Source: Spirochaetia bacterium (GTDB lineage: Bacteria > Spirochaetota > Spirochaetia > Treponematales > Breznakiellaceae). From it: 30,230 bases of DNA. Where the stretch lies: NCBI GenBank assembly GCA_025997795.1, contig BNVB01000026.1:1-30230 (forward strand). Reading direction: 5' to 3'. Below, in pieces: positions 21,476 to 29,076 of the stretch. Below the pieces are notes generated by a model that saw only the letters and a program-made list of their open reading frames with translations, had not been told where the DNA came from and ran no database searches. The stretch's first letter is position 1. The number at the start of each line of letters is the position of its first letter. A program made the translations under genes and the position numbers.

Positions 21476-22632
21476 CAGAAGAAGCAGAAAATCTGGATTT
21501 TATTTCTAACCCCAAGGTTGTACAGAACTATATGCTTCTGGACGAAATAGGGGTATTTAAACACTTTGACAAACTCAACAAGGAAATAAAGAATTGTAAA
21601 AATCTGCTTGTTGCAGCGGTGGATGTTTTTAATAAAACTACCATCGACGAAATTCTGGATGCGGCGGTATGGAAAATTTCTGATCAGTTTTTGCCTTCGT
21701 TTATTACCTTTCTATGGAGGCCCCACCAAAACAAAGAGGATGTAACGGTTAAAAGTTACAAGAACTACAAGCTGGTGGATATGAATGTATCTATCCAGGC
21801 TATAGCATCTTTTGAACCCTTCTTTCGTACCTATCCAAAACCTATTGCCTATGACATATTTGCTTTCCAGGTAAAAGATATGGATCCTGCGACAGCCCAG
21901 GGTTTAAGTGATCTAAACCCGGAACTGCTTATTCCCATTATGGGCCCCTTTGGCCTTTATGGCATTGTTCTGATTGGCAAAAAGATCCTTGCAGAAGGTT
22001 ATACCCCGGACGAGTTGTTTTTTCTTGAACAGCTTATGTCCTTTCTTTCCCAGGCAGTACAGAACAACCTTCATTATGAACATTCGGTGCGGGATGTAAA
22101 AACCGGACTGTATAACCACGGTTACTTTGTAACCCGTTTGAGCGAAGAAATTGCCAGAACAAAACGGGAAGGGGCGGTTTCTTCCCTAATGGTCATGGAC
22201 GTGGATAAATTCAAAAACTTTAACGATACCTACGGACACCTGGCTGGAGACAGGGTTTTGGAAAGCCTGGCTTTTACCATAAAACAGGCTGTCCGGACCG
22301 GGGATATTCCCTCTCGTTTTGGCGGCGAGGAATTTACTATTCTGCTTCCCAATACTCCCCGCCAGACTGCCTGGACGGTGGCGGAACGGCTGCGCACGGC
22401 GGTGGCGGCCATGAAAGTGCCCTGGGATCCCCCCCTGCCTCAGGTAACCATCAGCCTGGGGGTGGTAAGCTTTGATAACCAGACCAACGCTACCCCGGAC
22501 GAGGTAATTACCCGGGCCGACGAAGCCCTCTATCAGTCAAAAGAAAACGGCCGCAACCGGACCACTGTCTGGGGCGCTGGGCTGCTTTTCAAAATTCAAC
22601 GATCCCGGAATTCTGTTTCTGCTTCGGCGTAA
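21472..22632 (+). CDS. GGDEF diguanylate cyclase with GAF-like N-terminal domain
   Basis: A 386-residue cytoplasmic protein. Residues about 1-210 resemble a GAF-type sensor: helix, L-P-S-F-I-T-F-L-W strand, I-M-G-P-F-G-L-Y-G-I-V-L-I-G-K and a long connecting helix. Residues about 220-380 are the GGDEF domain: D-V-D-K-F-K-N-F-N-D-T-Y-G-H, active-site G-G-E-E-F at 284-288 and T-I-S-L-G-V. The inhibitory site R-T-G-D lies five residues before G-G-E-E-F, so product inhibition by c-di-GMP is expected. It makes c-di-GMP from GTP. The ATG overlaps the previous stop; an earlier ATG at 21436 would only add residues overlapping the upstream gene. It is the last gene of the run that includes HD-GYP and is convergent with metH (10-base gap). 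Confidence 0.95.
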   Translation: MTEEAENLDFISNPKVVQNYMLLDEIGVFKHFDKLNKEIKNCKNLLVAAVDVFNKTTIDEILDAAVWKISDQFLPSFITFLWRPHQNKEDVTVKSYKNYKLVDMNVSIQAIASFEPFFRTYPKPIAYDIFAFQVKDMDPATAQGLSDLNPELLIPIMGPFGLYGIVLIGKKILAEGYTPDELFFLEQLMSFLSQAVQNNLHYEHSVRDVKTGLYNHGYFVTRLSEEIARTKREGAVSSLMVMDVDKFKNFNDTYGHLAGDRVLESLAFTIKQAVRTGDIPSRFGGEEFTILLPNTPRQTAWTVAERLRTAVAAMKVPWDPPLPQVTISLGVVSFDNQTNATPDEVITRADEALYQSKENGRNRTTVWGAGLLFKIQRSRNSVSASA

Positions 22633-22642
22633 GAACAATTGC

Positions 22643-25600
22643 TTATATCCGGCCTGTTCTTCGCCGGGCTTCTTCCAGCGAAATGCCTTTCCGTTTTGCC
22701 CAATGGCCAAGCTGATCCCCGGCGATTTCTCCGGTACCGAAGTAACAAGCCCGGGGGTGGAAAAAGTACATTCCGCAAATAGAAGAAGCGGGGATGATCA
22801 TCGCAGAATCGCTTAATGTAAGGCCGATTCGTTCCTTACATTCCAGCAGTGCAAAGACCGTTTCTTTGTCGCGGTGATCCGGACAGGCAGGATAACCAAA
22901 AGCGGGGCGTATGCCGCCAAAAATTTCCGGTGTTTGGTTTAACCGCAGGTCGTTTTGTACCGCTTCGTGCAGGACCTCCGAAAAAGCTTCCGCCAGCGAA
23001 TTGGCCAGCGTAGCAGCAAGCAGGGCGGCATAATCGTCGCCTTTGGTATGGTCGGCTAACGCATCCGGCTGGAATTCTGCCGTTAAGGCAAAAAGTCCCA
23101 GCCAATCATGGACCGCTAATTCGGTTCCCGGATTAGCGGCCTGGGGCTTGCGGGTCATCTGACAGTCTGCGGGCAGAATAAAATCCGCCAGACAAAAATT
23201 TGGGGCCCTTTCTTTTTTTTCCTGGTTCCGCAGAAAACAAAAACGGGCCTGTTCGATTCCTGAACTTACCGGGAGATCCCCCTTTAACTTGTAGAGGATC
23301 ACCTCTTCGTTTTCCGAAAGAGCGGGGAACAGGCCGATAACAGCCCGCAGTGAAAGGAAGGGAGTAATCCTCCCAAGCAGATCCAAGGCATCGTTTATAA
23401 GCTTTTGTTCAACGCCGGATTTTTTTGCAGTATCCGGTCCGGCGGAGATTTCCCAGGAACGGCAGAAGGATTTCCAATCGATCCGGGCTTGTATCTTTTC
23501 TGCCGGGTAAGCATTGTACTGGGTGAGTCCGGCGGTCTTTGGCTGCGGAAGCGGCGTTGTATCCCAATCTATGGAAAAACGCCGGGACCGGGCTTCTTCC
23601 AGGTTAAGAAAGATCCGCTTTTCTGCAATCTTTTCGTGGAGCCTCCGGGCTTCTTCGTACTCGGTTTTGGTTTTTTCCAGAAAGACTTCCCGGTACCGGG
23701 GCGAAAGCAGGGAACGAATCGCCTGAGGGGTACGGCCGGCATCCCGCACATACACCACAGGTCCCGAATAGACCGGGGCGATCCGCAGGGCAGTGTGGGC
23801 AGTGCTGGCAGCGGCCCCGCCGATAAGGAGCGGAATGTCAAAGCCCGCTTTTTCCATTGCCTCCGCTGTCCGTACCATTTCGTCCAGGGAAGGGCTGATA
23901 AGGGCAGAAAGGCCGATGCAGGCCGCTCCGGTTTCTTTTGCCGCTTGAAGGATCTTTTCTGCGGGCGCCATAACACCCAGATCGATTACTTCATAACCGT
24001 TACAGCCCAGGATCAAAGCCACAATGTTTTTGCCGATGTCGTGAACATCCCCCTTGACAGTAGCAAGAACAATGCGGGTTTTTGTAGAGGATATTGAGGA
24101 TTCTTTTTTTTGGGATATTAAGGATTCCTCTTTAGAGGATATCCAAGGCTCCAGAGCGGCAACGGCCTTTTTCATAACCCGTGCGCTGCGAATTACCTGG
24201 GGGAGAAACATTTTTCCTTCGCCAAAAAGATCACCTGTTTTTTCAATGCCCCGCATCAGGGGGCCTTCGATAATCTCAAGGTATGAACAGCCGTTATGGT
24301 ACAGTTCCAGGGCATCTTCGCCGATATAGCGGTCAATTCCCTTTACCAGGGCGTGGATGATCCGTTCTTCCGGGGGCAGACCGCGCCAGACCAAAGCGGC
24401 GCTGTCGACAGCAGCAACAGCGCTGCCGCTAGAGTTACCGCCGCCGAAACTGCCGCCCTTTGTGCCTGTCTCGCCCGCGGTGGATTCATTTTGCGTCAGG
24501 GCCAGAAGCTGCGCCGCATAATCGGTAGTACTGCTGCGGCACAGTACGGCGTTTTCCGCCGTCTCCCGCAGTTCGGCGCGGATTTCATCATAGGAAATGA
24601 GCCCTGCGGGGTTAAGGATTGCCATGGAAAGGCCCGCGTTTATGGCATGTTTAAGGAACACCGCATGGAGCGCGCCGCGGATTTCATCATTGCCCCGGAA
24701 GCTGAAAGAAAGGTTGGAGATTCCCCCGGAAATTTGAACGCCGGGGCAGTGTTCCCGAATCCAAGCACAGGCGCGGATAAAGTCCAAAGCATAACGGTCA
24801 TGTTCGGCCATACCCGTGGCGATGGTAAGCACATTGGGATCAAAAACAATATCATTGGGCGGAAAACCTGTTTCTGTCAGCAGCCCGTAGGAACGTCCGG
24901 CAATTTCTATTTTCCGCTCATAATCCAGGGCCTGGCCCTGTTCATCAAAAAGCATTACCACCACCGCCGCGCCATAACGGCGGATAAGGCGGGCCCTGCG
25001 GAGGAACTCGGCCTCTCCTTCTTTAAGGCTGATAGAATTGACCAGGGACTTTCCCTGAATGCACTTAAGGGCCGCTTCAAGAATTTCCCAGCGGGAACTA
25101 TCGGGCATTACCGGAACCCTGGCGATTTCCGGATCAGAAAGGGCCAGGTTCAAAAAACGGATCATCGCTTCTTTGCCGTCAAGTAATGCATCGTCCATGC
25201 AGACATCGATGATCCGGGCCCCGGCGGCGATCATCTCTCTGGCTATTTCCAGGGCTTCTTCCCATGCCTGGTTTTGTACCAGCCGGAGAAACTTTCTGCT
25301 TCCCGCCACATTGGTCCGCTCGCCGATGTCGATAAAATCCGTTTTCCCATGTCCCACCGGAAGAATTTCCAGGCCTGCAAGAAATGTTTTTGCTGGCACA
25401 TTTTCGGCCCTGCGGGGAGCATACGTTTTTGCCAGTTCCGCAATGGCGCTTATATGATCGGGTGTGGTACCGCAGCAGCCCCCAAGAATGTTTACCAGAG
25501 AGCGATCAAGAAATGGTTTCATAAAAGCGGCGGTTTCTTGCGGCCCTTCGGTATAATTCCCCAGCCGGTCGGGCAGTCCTGCGTTGGGATAACAGCTTAC

Positions 25601-26404
25601 CAAAAAGGGAGTAAAGGCCGACAGGGCTTCCAGGTGGGGAAGGATCTTTTCCGCCCCCAGCGAACAGTTAAGCCCCAGTGACCAGGGGTCTGCGTGGGAA
25701 ACGGAAACGGCAAAAGCTTCCACCGTTTGTCCCGCCAGAAGCCGGCCCGCAGCATCCGAAATGGCGGCGGAGATCATCAGGGGAATGTCTCCCCGTTCTT
25801 CCCGGAGCCGTATTACCGCGGCGGCTGCGGCCTTGACGTTAAGGGTGTCAAAAAATGTTTCCAGAAGGATGATATGAACCCCGCCGTCCAGCAGTCCCCG
25901 GGCGCTGTCGTAATAGGCCGCTTCCAGTTCATCCCAGCCTATGCCCCGTTTCCCCGGATCATCCAGATCCGGAGAAACGCTTCCGCTTTTGGAAGTGGGA
26001 CCAATGCTTCCTGCGGCAAAGCGGGGTTTATCTGCCGTACTGTATTTGTCTGCGGCCCTCCGGGCCAGTTTTCCCGCCGCCCGGCTTATTTCGTAGGCCC
26101 TGTCCGCAAGGCCATAATCTGCCATTGATACCGCATTGGAATTTAAACTGCAGCTTGTAACAATATCTGCACCCGCTTTCAGGTAGGCTTCGTGAATGGC
26201 ACTGATAAGGCTGGGTTTTGTAAGGCAGAGCAGATCGTTACAACCGGCAAGTTCCATCCCATGGGCCGCAAAGGTTTCTCCACGGTAATCCGCTTCGCCC
26301 AGATGTTCCCGCTGGATCAGGGAACCCATGGCGCCGTCGAGGATAAGGATTCGCTCGCGGCTTATACGATCCAACTGTTCCCTGATAGGGGTTTCACTGT
26401 TCAT
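22643..26404 (-). CDS. metH: Cobalamin-dependent methionine synthase
   Basis: A 1253-residue enzyme that transfers methyl from methyl-tetrahydrofolate to homocysteine through cobalamin. Modules in order are: homocysteine/zinc domain (1-330; D-G-A-M-G-S at the start, G-G-C-C-G-T with C310-C311, N-C-S); pterin domain (about 350-620; I-G-E-R-T-N-V-A-G-S); cobalamin cap and binding domain (about 665-905; G-D-V-H-D-I-G-K-N with H788, the lower axial ligand); and reactivation domain to the end (H-P-R-A-C-Y-F). Two linkers are unusual: a Gly/Ser/Ala-rich stretch near 640-668 and an S-S-K-E-E repeat region at about 754-776 between cap and cobalamin fold. All modules look complete. It follows trxB on the same strand after 41 bases, in which its own promoter-like sequence lies. 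There is no Shine-Dalgarno. Confidence 0.97.
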   Translation of the reverse strand: MNSETPIREQLDRISRERILILDGAMGSLIQREHLGEADYRGETFAAHGMELAGCNDLLCLTKPSLISAIHEAYLKAGADIVTSCSLNSNAVSMADYGLADRAYEISRAAGKLARRAADKYSTADKPRFAAGSIGPTSKSGSVSPDLDDPGKRGIGWDELEAAYYDSARGLLDGGVHIILLETFFDTLNVKAAAAAVIRLREERGDIPLMISAAISDAAGRLLAGQTVEAFAVSVSHADPWSLGLNCSLGAEKILPHLEALSAFTPFLVSCYPNAGLPDRLGNYTEGPQETAAFMKPFLDRSLVNILGGCCGTTPDHISAIAELAKTYAPRRAENVPAKTFLAGLEILPVGHGKTDFIDIGERTNVAGSRKFLRLVQNQAWEEALEIAREMIAAGARIIDVCMDDALLDGKEAMIRFLNLALSDPEIARVPVMPDSSRWEILEAALKCIQGKSLVNSISLKEGEAEFLRRARLIRRYGAAVVVMLFDEQGQALDYERKIEIAGRSYGLLTETGFPPNDIVFDPNVLTIATGMAEHDRYALDFIRACAWIREHCPGVQISGGISNLSFSFRGNDEIRGALHAVFLKHAINAGLSMAILNPAGLISYDEIRAELRETAENAVLCRSSTTDYAAQLLALTQNESTAGETGTKGGSFGGGNSSGSAVAAVDSAALVWRGLPPEERIIHALVKGIDRYIGEDALELYHNGCSYLEIIEGPLMRGIEKTGDLFGEGKMFLPQVIRSARVMKKAVAALEPWISSKEESLISQKKESSISSTKTRIVLATVKGDVHDIGKNIVALILGCNGYEVIDLGVMAPAEKILQAAKETGAACIGLSALISPSLDEMVRTAEAMEKAGFDIPLLIGGAAASTAHTALRIAPVYSGPVVYVRDAGRTPQAIRSLLSPRYREVFLEKTKTEYEEARRLHEKIAEKRIFLNLEEARSRRFSIDWDTTPLPQPKTAGLTQYNAYPAEKIQARIDWKSFCRSWEISAGPDTAKKSGVEQKLINDALDLLGRITPFLSLRAVIGLFPALSENEEVILYKLKGDLPVSSGIEQARFCFLRNQEKKERAPNFCLADFILPADCQMTRKPQAANPGTELAVHDWLGLFALTAEFQPDALADHTKGDDYAALLAATLANSLAEAFSEVLHEAVQNDLRLNQTPEIFGGIRPAFGYPACPDHRDKETVFALLECKERIGLTLSDSAMIIPASSICGMYFFHPRACYFGTGEIAGDQLGHWAKRKGISLEEARRRTGRI
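24078..24139 (-). repeat. Three 24-base tandem units of the S-S-K-E-E element inside metH
   Basis: On the coding strand the core TCCTCTAAAGAGGA is at 24139-24126 (S756-S757-K-E-E). Diverged units with the same 24-base spacing start at 24115 (TCCCAAAAAAAAGA) and 24091 (TCCTCTACAAAAAC). They encode I-S-S-K-E-E-S-L / I-S-Q-K-K-E-S-S / I-S-S-T-K-T in the linker before the cobalamin-binding fold. Only the first unit keeps the palindrome. Confidence 0.8.
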
Positions 26405-26410
26405 AAAATC

Positions 26411-26439
26411 ATTAAAGCAGATTTTTCTGAATATGTCAG
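26411..26439 (-). promoter_or_regulatory. Candidate leaderless promoter of metH
   Basis: On the minus strand CTGACA (26439-26434) and TTTAAT (26416-26411) each match five of six consensus positions, with a 17-base spacer. The -10 ends six bases before the metH ATG (26404), so the transcript would start at or beside the A of ATG. The gene has no Shine-Dalgarno. It fills the trxB-metH gap. Confidence 0.55.
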
Positions 26440-26445
26440 TGCGAT

Positions 26446-27492
26446 TTACTGGTAGTTAATTCCCTTAAGGGTATCAAGATAAGCTGCAGCGCAATGGGCC
26501 GCCACCGCCCCTTCTCCGGCGGCTACCACCACCTGGCGGAAGGGGCTGGACCGGACATCCCCGGCGGCAAAGAGTCCCGGCACGGAACTTGCCATGGTTT
26601 CGCCGGTGATCACATAACCCGCTTCGTCAAGTTTTACTCCCATATCCCTTACCAGAGCGGTTTGGGGAATTGACCCCGCAAAAATAAACACCGCATCCAT
26701 GGCTTCCTCTTTAGAGGACAGCCGGGTTTCCTCTTTAGAGGACAGCCGGGTTTCCTCTTTAGAGGACAACCGGGCTGCCTCTTTTTTGGAATCCGGGCCT
26801 TCCAGAATTACCGATGTAACTTTTGATTCGCCTTTTATTTCCACAAGCCGGGTGTTAAAGCGTACTTCAATAGCGGGATTGGCCAGGACCCTGTCTGCCA
26901 AAGACTTCTGGGCGCGGAACATACTTTTGCGGTGAACCAGAATTACCTTATCGGTAAGGCGGCTCAGGTACTGGGCTTCGTCGCAGGCCGCATCGCCGCC
27001 GCCCACCACAAGGATCCGCTTGCCCTTGAAAAAAGGGCCGTCGCAGGTGGCGCAGTACGACACACCCCGGCCAAAAAATTCCTTCTCGCCGGGAATTTCC
27101 AGCCTGCGCTGCTCCGTTCCGGTGGCAAGGATAAGCGCCGGAGCATAAATACTTTTACCGCTGTGAAGGGCAACGGCAAAAAACGCCCCTTCCCTGGTAA
27201 TGCCCGCGGCTCCTTCCATAATAAATGACGCGCCAAAGCTTTCCGCCTGTTTATGAAGGTCTTCGGCAAATTCAAAGCCCGACCGGGCCGGGGTATCGCC
27301 GTGGGCCACATTACCAGGATAGTTTTCCAGGATCTCAATATTAAGGGCCTGGCCGCCGGGAACCATCTTTTCCAGCACCGCCGTTTTCAGGTTTGCCCTG
27401 GCGCCGTACTGGGCGGCACTAAGTCCGGCGGGGCCTGCGCCAAGAATAATCAAATCATAATCCGTCTTGGAATCGGGTATCAATATTGCCAT
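26446..27492 (-). CDS. trxB: Thioredoxin reductase with in-frame repeat insertion
   Basis: A 348-residue FAD/NADPH flavoprotein that reduces thioredoxin. The FAD motif G-A-G-P-A-G is near residue 18, G-G-Q near 46, the redox pair C-A-T-C-D-G is in the middle, the NADPH motif G-G-G-D-A-A follows, and G-L-F-A-A-G-D-V-R is near the end. ATG at 27492 was chosen over an upstream in-frame ATG (27549), because the latter adds 19 non-family residues and overlaps the divergent gene. About 35 residues (roughly 232-265) separate V-I-L-E-G-P-D and D-A-V-F-I-F-A-G, where homologues have a short beta-hairpin turn. They consist of four 8-residue R-L-S-S-K-E-E-T-like repeats. Core motifs are intact, so activity is expected. 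The low start spacing and promoter layout suggest a leaderless transcript. Confidence 0.96.
   Translation of the reverse strand: MAILIPDSKTDYDLIILGAGPAGLSAAQYGARANLKTAVLEKMVPGGQALNIEILENYPGNVAHGDTPARSGFEFAEDLHKQAESFGASFIMEGAAGITREGAFFAVALHSGKSIYAPALILATGTEQRRLEIPGEKEFFGRGVSYCATCDGPFFKGKRILVVGGGDAACDEAQYLSRLTDKVILVHRKSMFRAQKSLADRVLANPAIEVRFNTRLVEIKGESKVTSVILEGPDSKKEAARLSSKEETRLSSKEETRLSSKEEAMDAVFIFAGSIPQTALVRDMGVKLDEAGYVITGETMASSVPGLFAAGDVRSSPFRQVVVAAGEGAVAAHCAAAYLDTLKGINYQ
26705..26790 (-). repeat. Four 24-base tandem copies of the S-S-K-E-E hairpin element inside trxB
   Basis: Three exact cores, TCCTCTTTAGAGGA on the + strand, lie at 26705-26718, 26729-26742 and 26753-26766. A degenerate fourth is at 26777-26790 (coding S-K-K-E-A). 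The period is exactly 24 bases. The coding strand reads S-S-K-E-E at residues 243, 251 and 259. The copy nearest the gene's 3' end is part of a 27-base stretch (26700-26726) identical to fmt 9990-10016. Confidence 0.95.
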
Positions 27493-27493
27493 G

Positions 27494-27522
27494 TTTATAT
27501 AATAATCCAAGATCGCTATACT
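27494..27522 (+). promoter_or_regulatory. Candidate promoter of the secreted transglutaminase-like gene
   Basis: TTTATA (27494-27499, four of six) and TATACT (27517-27522, five of six) are 17 bases apart. The ATG at 27531 lies eight bases after the -10, with GTG three bases before it. The pair overlaps the trxB promoter base for base in mirror orientation, so the two could not be occupied together. Confidence 0.45.
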
Positions 27523-27527
27523 GTTAA
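27499..27527 (-). promoter_or_regulatory. Candidate leaderless promoter of trxB
   Basis: On the minus strand TTAACA (27527-27522) and TATTAT (27504-27499) each match five of six consensus positions, with a 17-base spacer. The -10 ends six bases before the ATG (27492), and no Shine-Dalgarno exists. It occupies the same bases as the opposite-strand candidate promoter. Confidence 0.6.
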
Positions 27528-27530
27528 GTG

Positions 27531-29057
27531 ATGAAAACCATAAAAGCAAAAACGGCGGTACTTTTACTGTTCCTGGCCGCTGCCGCCGGGGCTCAGCAGT
27601 TTCCTTCCCTTGATGCGGCCCCTGCCGCCGGTGAACATGGGCGGCGCGTAAGCGGGGCTGCCGGTTCCGCAGAGTACTGGCGGGATTTAAGCGCGGCGGC
27701 TCTTTGGGCTTCTTCCGTTAATGCCGGCCCCGGAGCGGAAGAAAAAGCGGCGGCTTACATGGACCGGATCAATAAAGCAGCCGCAGAACTTGCTGCCGCG
27801 GATCTTCCCCGGGATCCAAAAGAACGGGGTGAGTATGTGCTTGGGTTTCTCCACCGGCGCTTTTTAAAATCCTACTCCGAATATCAAACCAGGTTAGACG
27901 AAATTTTTGTTTCCGGCCGGTACAACTGTGTTTCTTCCGCAGTACTGTACCTTATTTTGGGACGTTCCGCCGGGCTTAACGTAAGCGGCGTGATGACCAA
28001 AGATCATGCCTTTGCCACGGTAAATACCGGTACGGAAATTATTGATGTGGAAACCACCAACCCCTATGGCTTTAATCCGGGAAACCGCAAGGAATTCCAC
28101 GACAACTTTGGCAAAGCAACGGGTTTTGCCTATGTGCCCGTTAAAAACTACCGTGACCGGGTACAGATCAGCGAAGCGGAACTGGTGTCGCTTATCCTCT
28201 CCAACCGTATCGCTATAGCGGAACGGGGAAACCGTTTTGCCGATACGGTGCCCCTGGCGATTAACCGGACAGTGTTCCTTTCCAGCGGGCCAGGAATTTC
28301 CGGCGGTCCCGGTGCCGGCGCTGTTAACATCAGCGGCGCCAACGCCGCGGATAAAGCAGCGTTTTTTGAAGATCCCCGGCGGGACATGATGAACCGCATT
28401 TTTAACCTGGGGGCCTACTTTATCCGAACCGGAAAGGAAGACGATGCCCTGGCCTGGGCGGATTATGCCGCTGCCCGGTTTCCCGACGGGGAACGATGGC
28501 AGGATTTTGTTAACACGGCGGTGAACAACAAACTGGTTAAACTGATCCGCGCAAAAAAAATTCCCGATGCCCGTTATGCCCTTACGGCCCTTAAGCCAAA
28601 GTTGAGCGACAGCAATTACCGGACCCTGGACGGCCTTGTTCTGGAAGCAGAGGCGGCGGACAAGGTGAACGGCATTAAAAACCCAGGCGATGCCGAAGCG
28701 GCCCTGGCCTTTCTTTCCCGGTCATGGGAGTTTCTTCACCCCCAGCGGCGGGAAGAAATGCGGACCGCTGCGGTACTGGCAGAGGCGGAACGTTATGGAA
28801 AAGTCCGGAACTGGCAGGGCGGCATGGACTGGCTTAAGACAGCCATGACGCGTTATGGAACCAACAATAAGCTGGAGGCAGCCCTGCGAACCCTGCGGCA
28901 AAACAGGGTAGGTGAACTGCACAATGAATTTGCCCTATTGTTTAATAAAAAAGATTATGACGGGGCAAAAGCTTCGGTAAAGCGCTCCCTGGAAGAATTC
29001 CCCAACGAACGCCAGCTTACGCAGGACTTGTCCATGGTAGAACGCGCCCTCCAATGA
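27531..29057 (+). CDS. Secreted transglutaminase-like (papain-fold) protein with helical-repeat C-terminus
   Basis: A 508-residue exported protein. A Sec signal peptide is clear: M-K-T-I-K-A-K, a hydrophobic core, and A-G-A before Q-Q. Residues about 60-190 carry a transglutaminase-like core with a Cys-His-Asp triad: C133 (Y-N-C-V-S-S-A), H159 (K-D-H-A-F-A-T-V) and D172 (I-I-D-V-E-T-T-N). Such domains act as cysteine proteases, cross-linkers or amidases. A Gly/Ser/Pro-rich segment lies near 250-268. Residues about 285-508 are helical and resemble tetratricopeptide-type repeats (G-A-Y-F-I-R-T-G-K-E-D-D-A-L-A-W-A; N-K-K-D-Y-D-G-A-K-A). A GTG one codon upstream (27528) is an alternative start. 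The substrate is unknown; a periplasmic peptide or cell-wall role is plausible. It is divergent from trxB. Confidence 0.82.
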   Translation: MKTIKAKTAVLLLFLAAAAGAQQFPSLDAAPAAGEHGRRVSGAAGSAEYWRDLSAAALWASSVNAGPGAEEKAAAYMDRINKAAAELAAADLPRDPKERGEYVLGFLHRRFLKSYSEYQTRLDEIFVSGRYNCVSSAVLYLILGRSAGLNVSGVMTKDHAFATVNTGTEIIDVETTNPYGFNPGNRKEFHDNFGKATGFAYVPVKNYRDRVQISEAELVSLILSNRIAIAERGNRFADTVPLAINRTVFLSSGPGISGGPGAGAVNISGANAADKAAFFEDPRRDMMNRIFNLGAYFIRTGKEDDALAWADYAAARFPDGERWQDFVNTAVNNKLVKLIRAKKIPDARYALTALKPKLSDSNYRTLDGLVLEAEAADKVNGIKNPGDAEAALAFLSRSWEFLHPQRREEMRTAAVLAEAERYGKVRNWQGGMDWLKTAMTRYGTNNKLEAALRTLRQNRVGELHNEFALLFNKKDYDGAKASVKRSLEEFPNERQLTQDLSMVERALQ

Positions 29058-29076
29058 AACGGAAAGCGGGGAGACC

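Noticed and set aside
23405..25186. Plus-strand open frames (230 and 296 codons) inside metH
   Set aside because: They lie opposite complete, motif-rich MetH coding sequence, show no family features, and have odd composition typical of antisense shadows.
26700..26790. Possible CRISPR-like array (regular 24-base repeats)
   Set aside because: Repeats are directly tandem with no unique spacers, lie within the trxB reading frame, and there are no cas genes nearby.
26405..27530. Cobalamin or SAM riboswitch upstream of metH
   Set aside because: The gaps before metH (41 bases) and trxB (38 bases) are far too short for either aptamer, and no B12-box-like sequence is visible.
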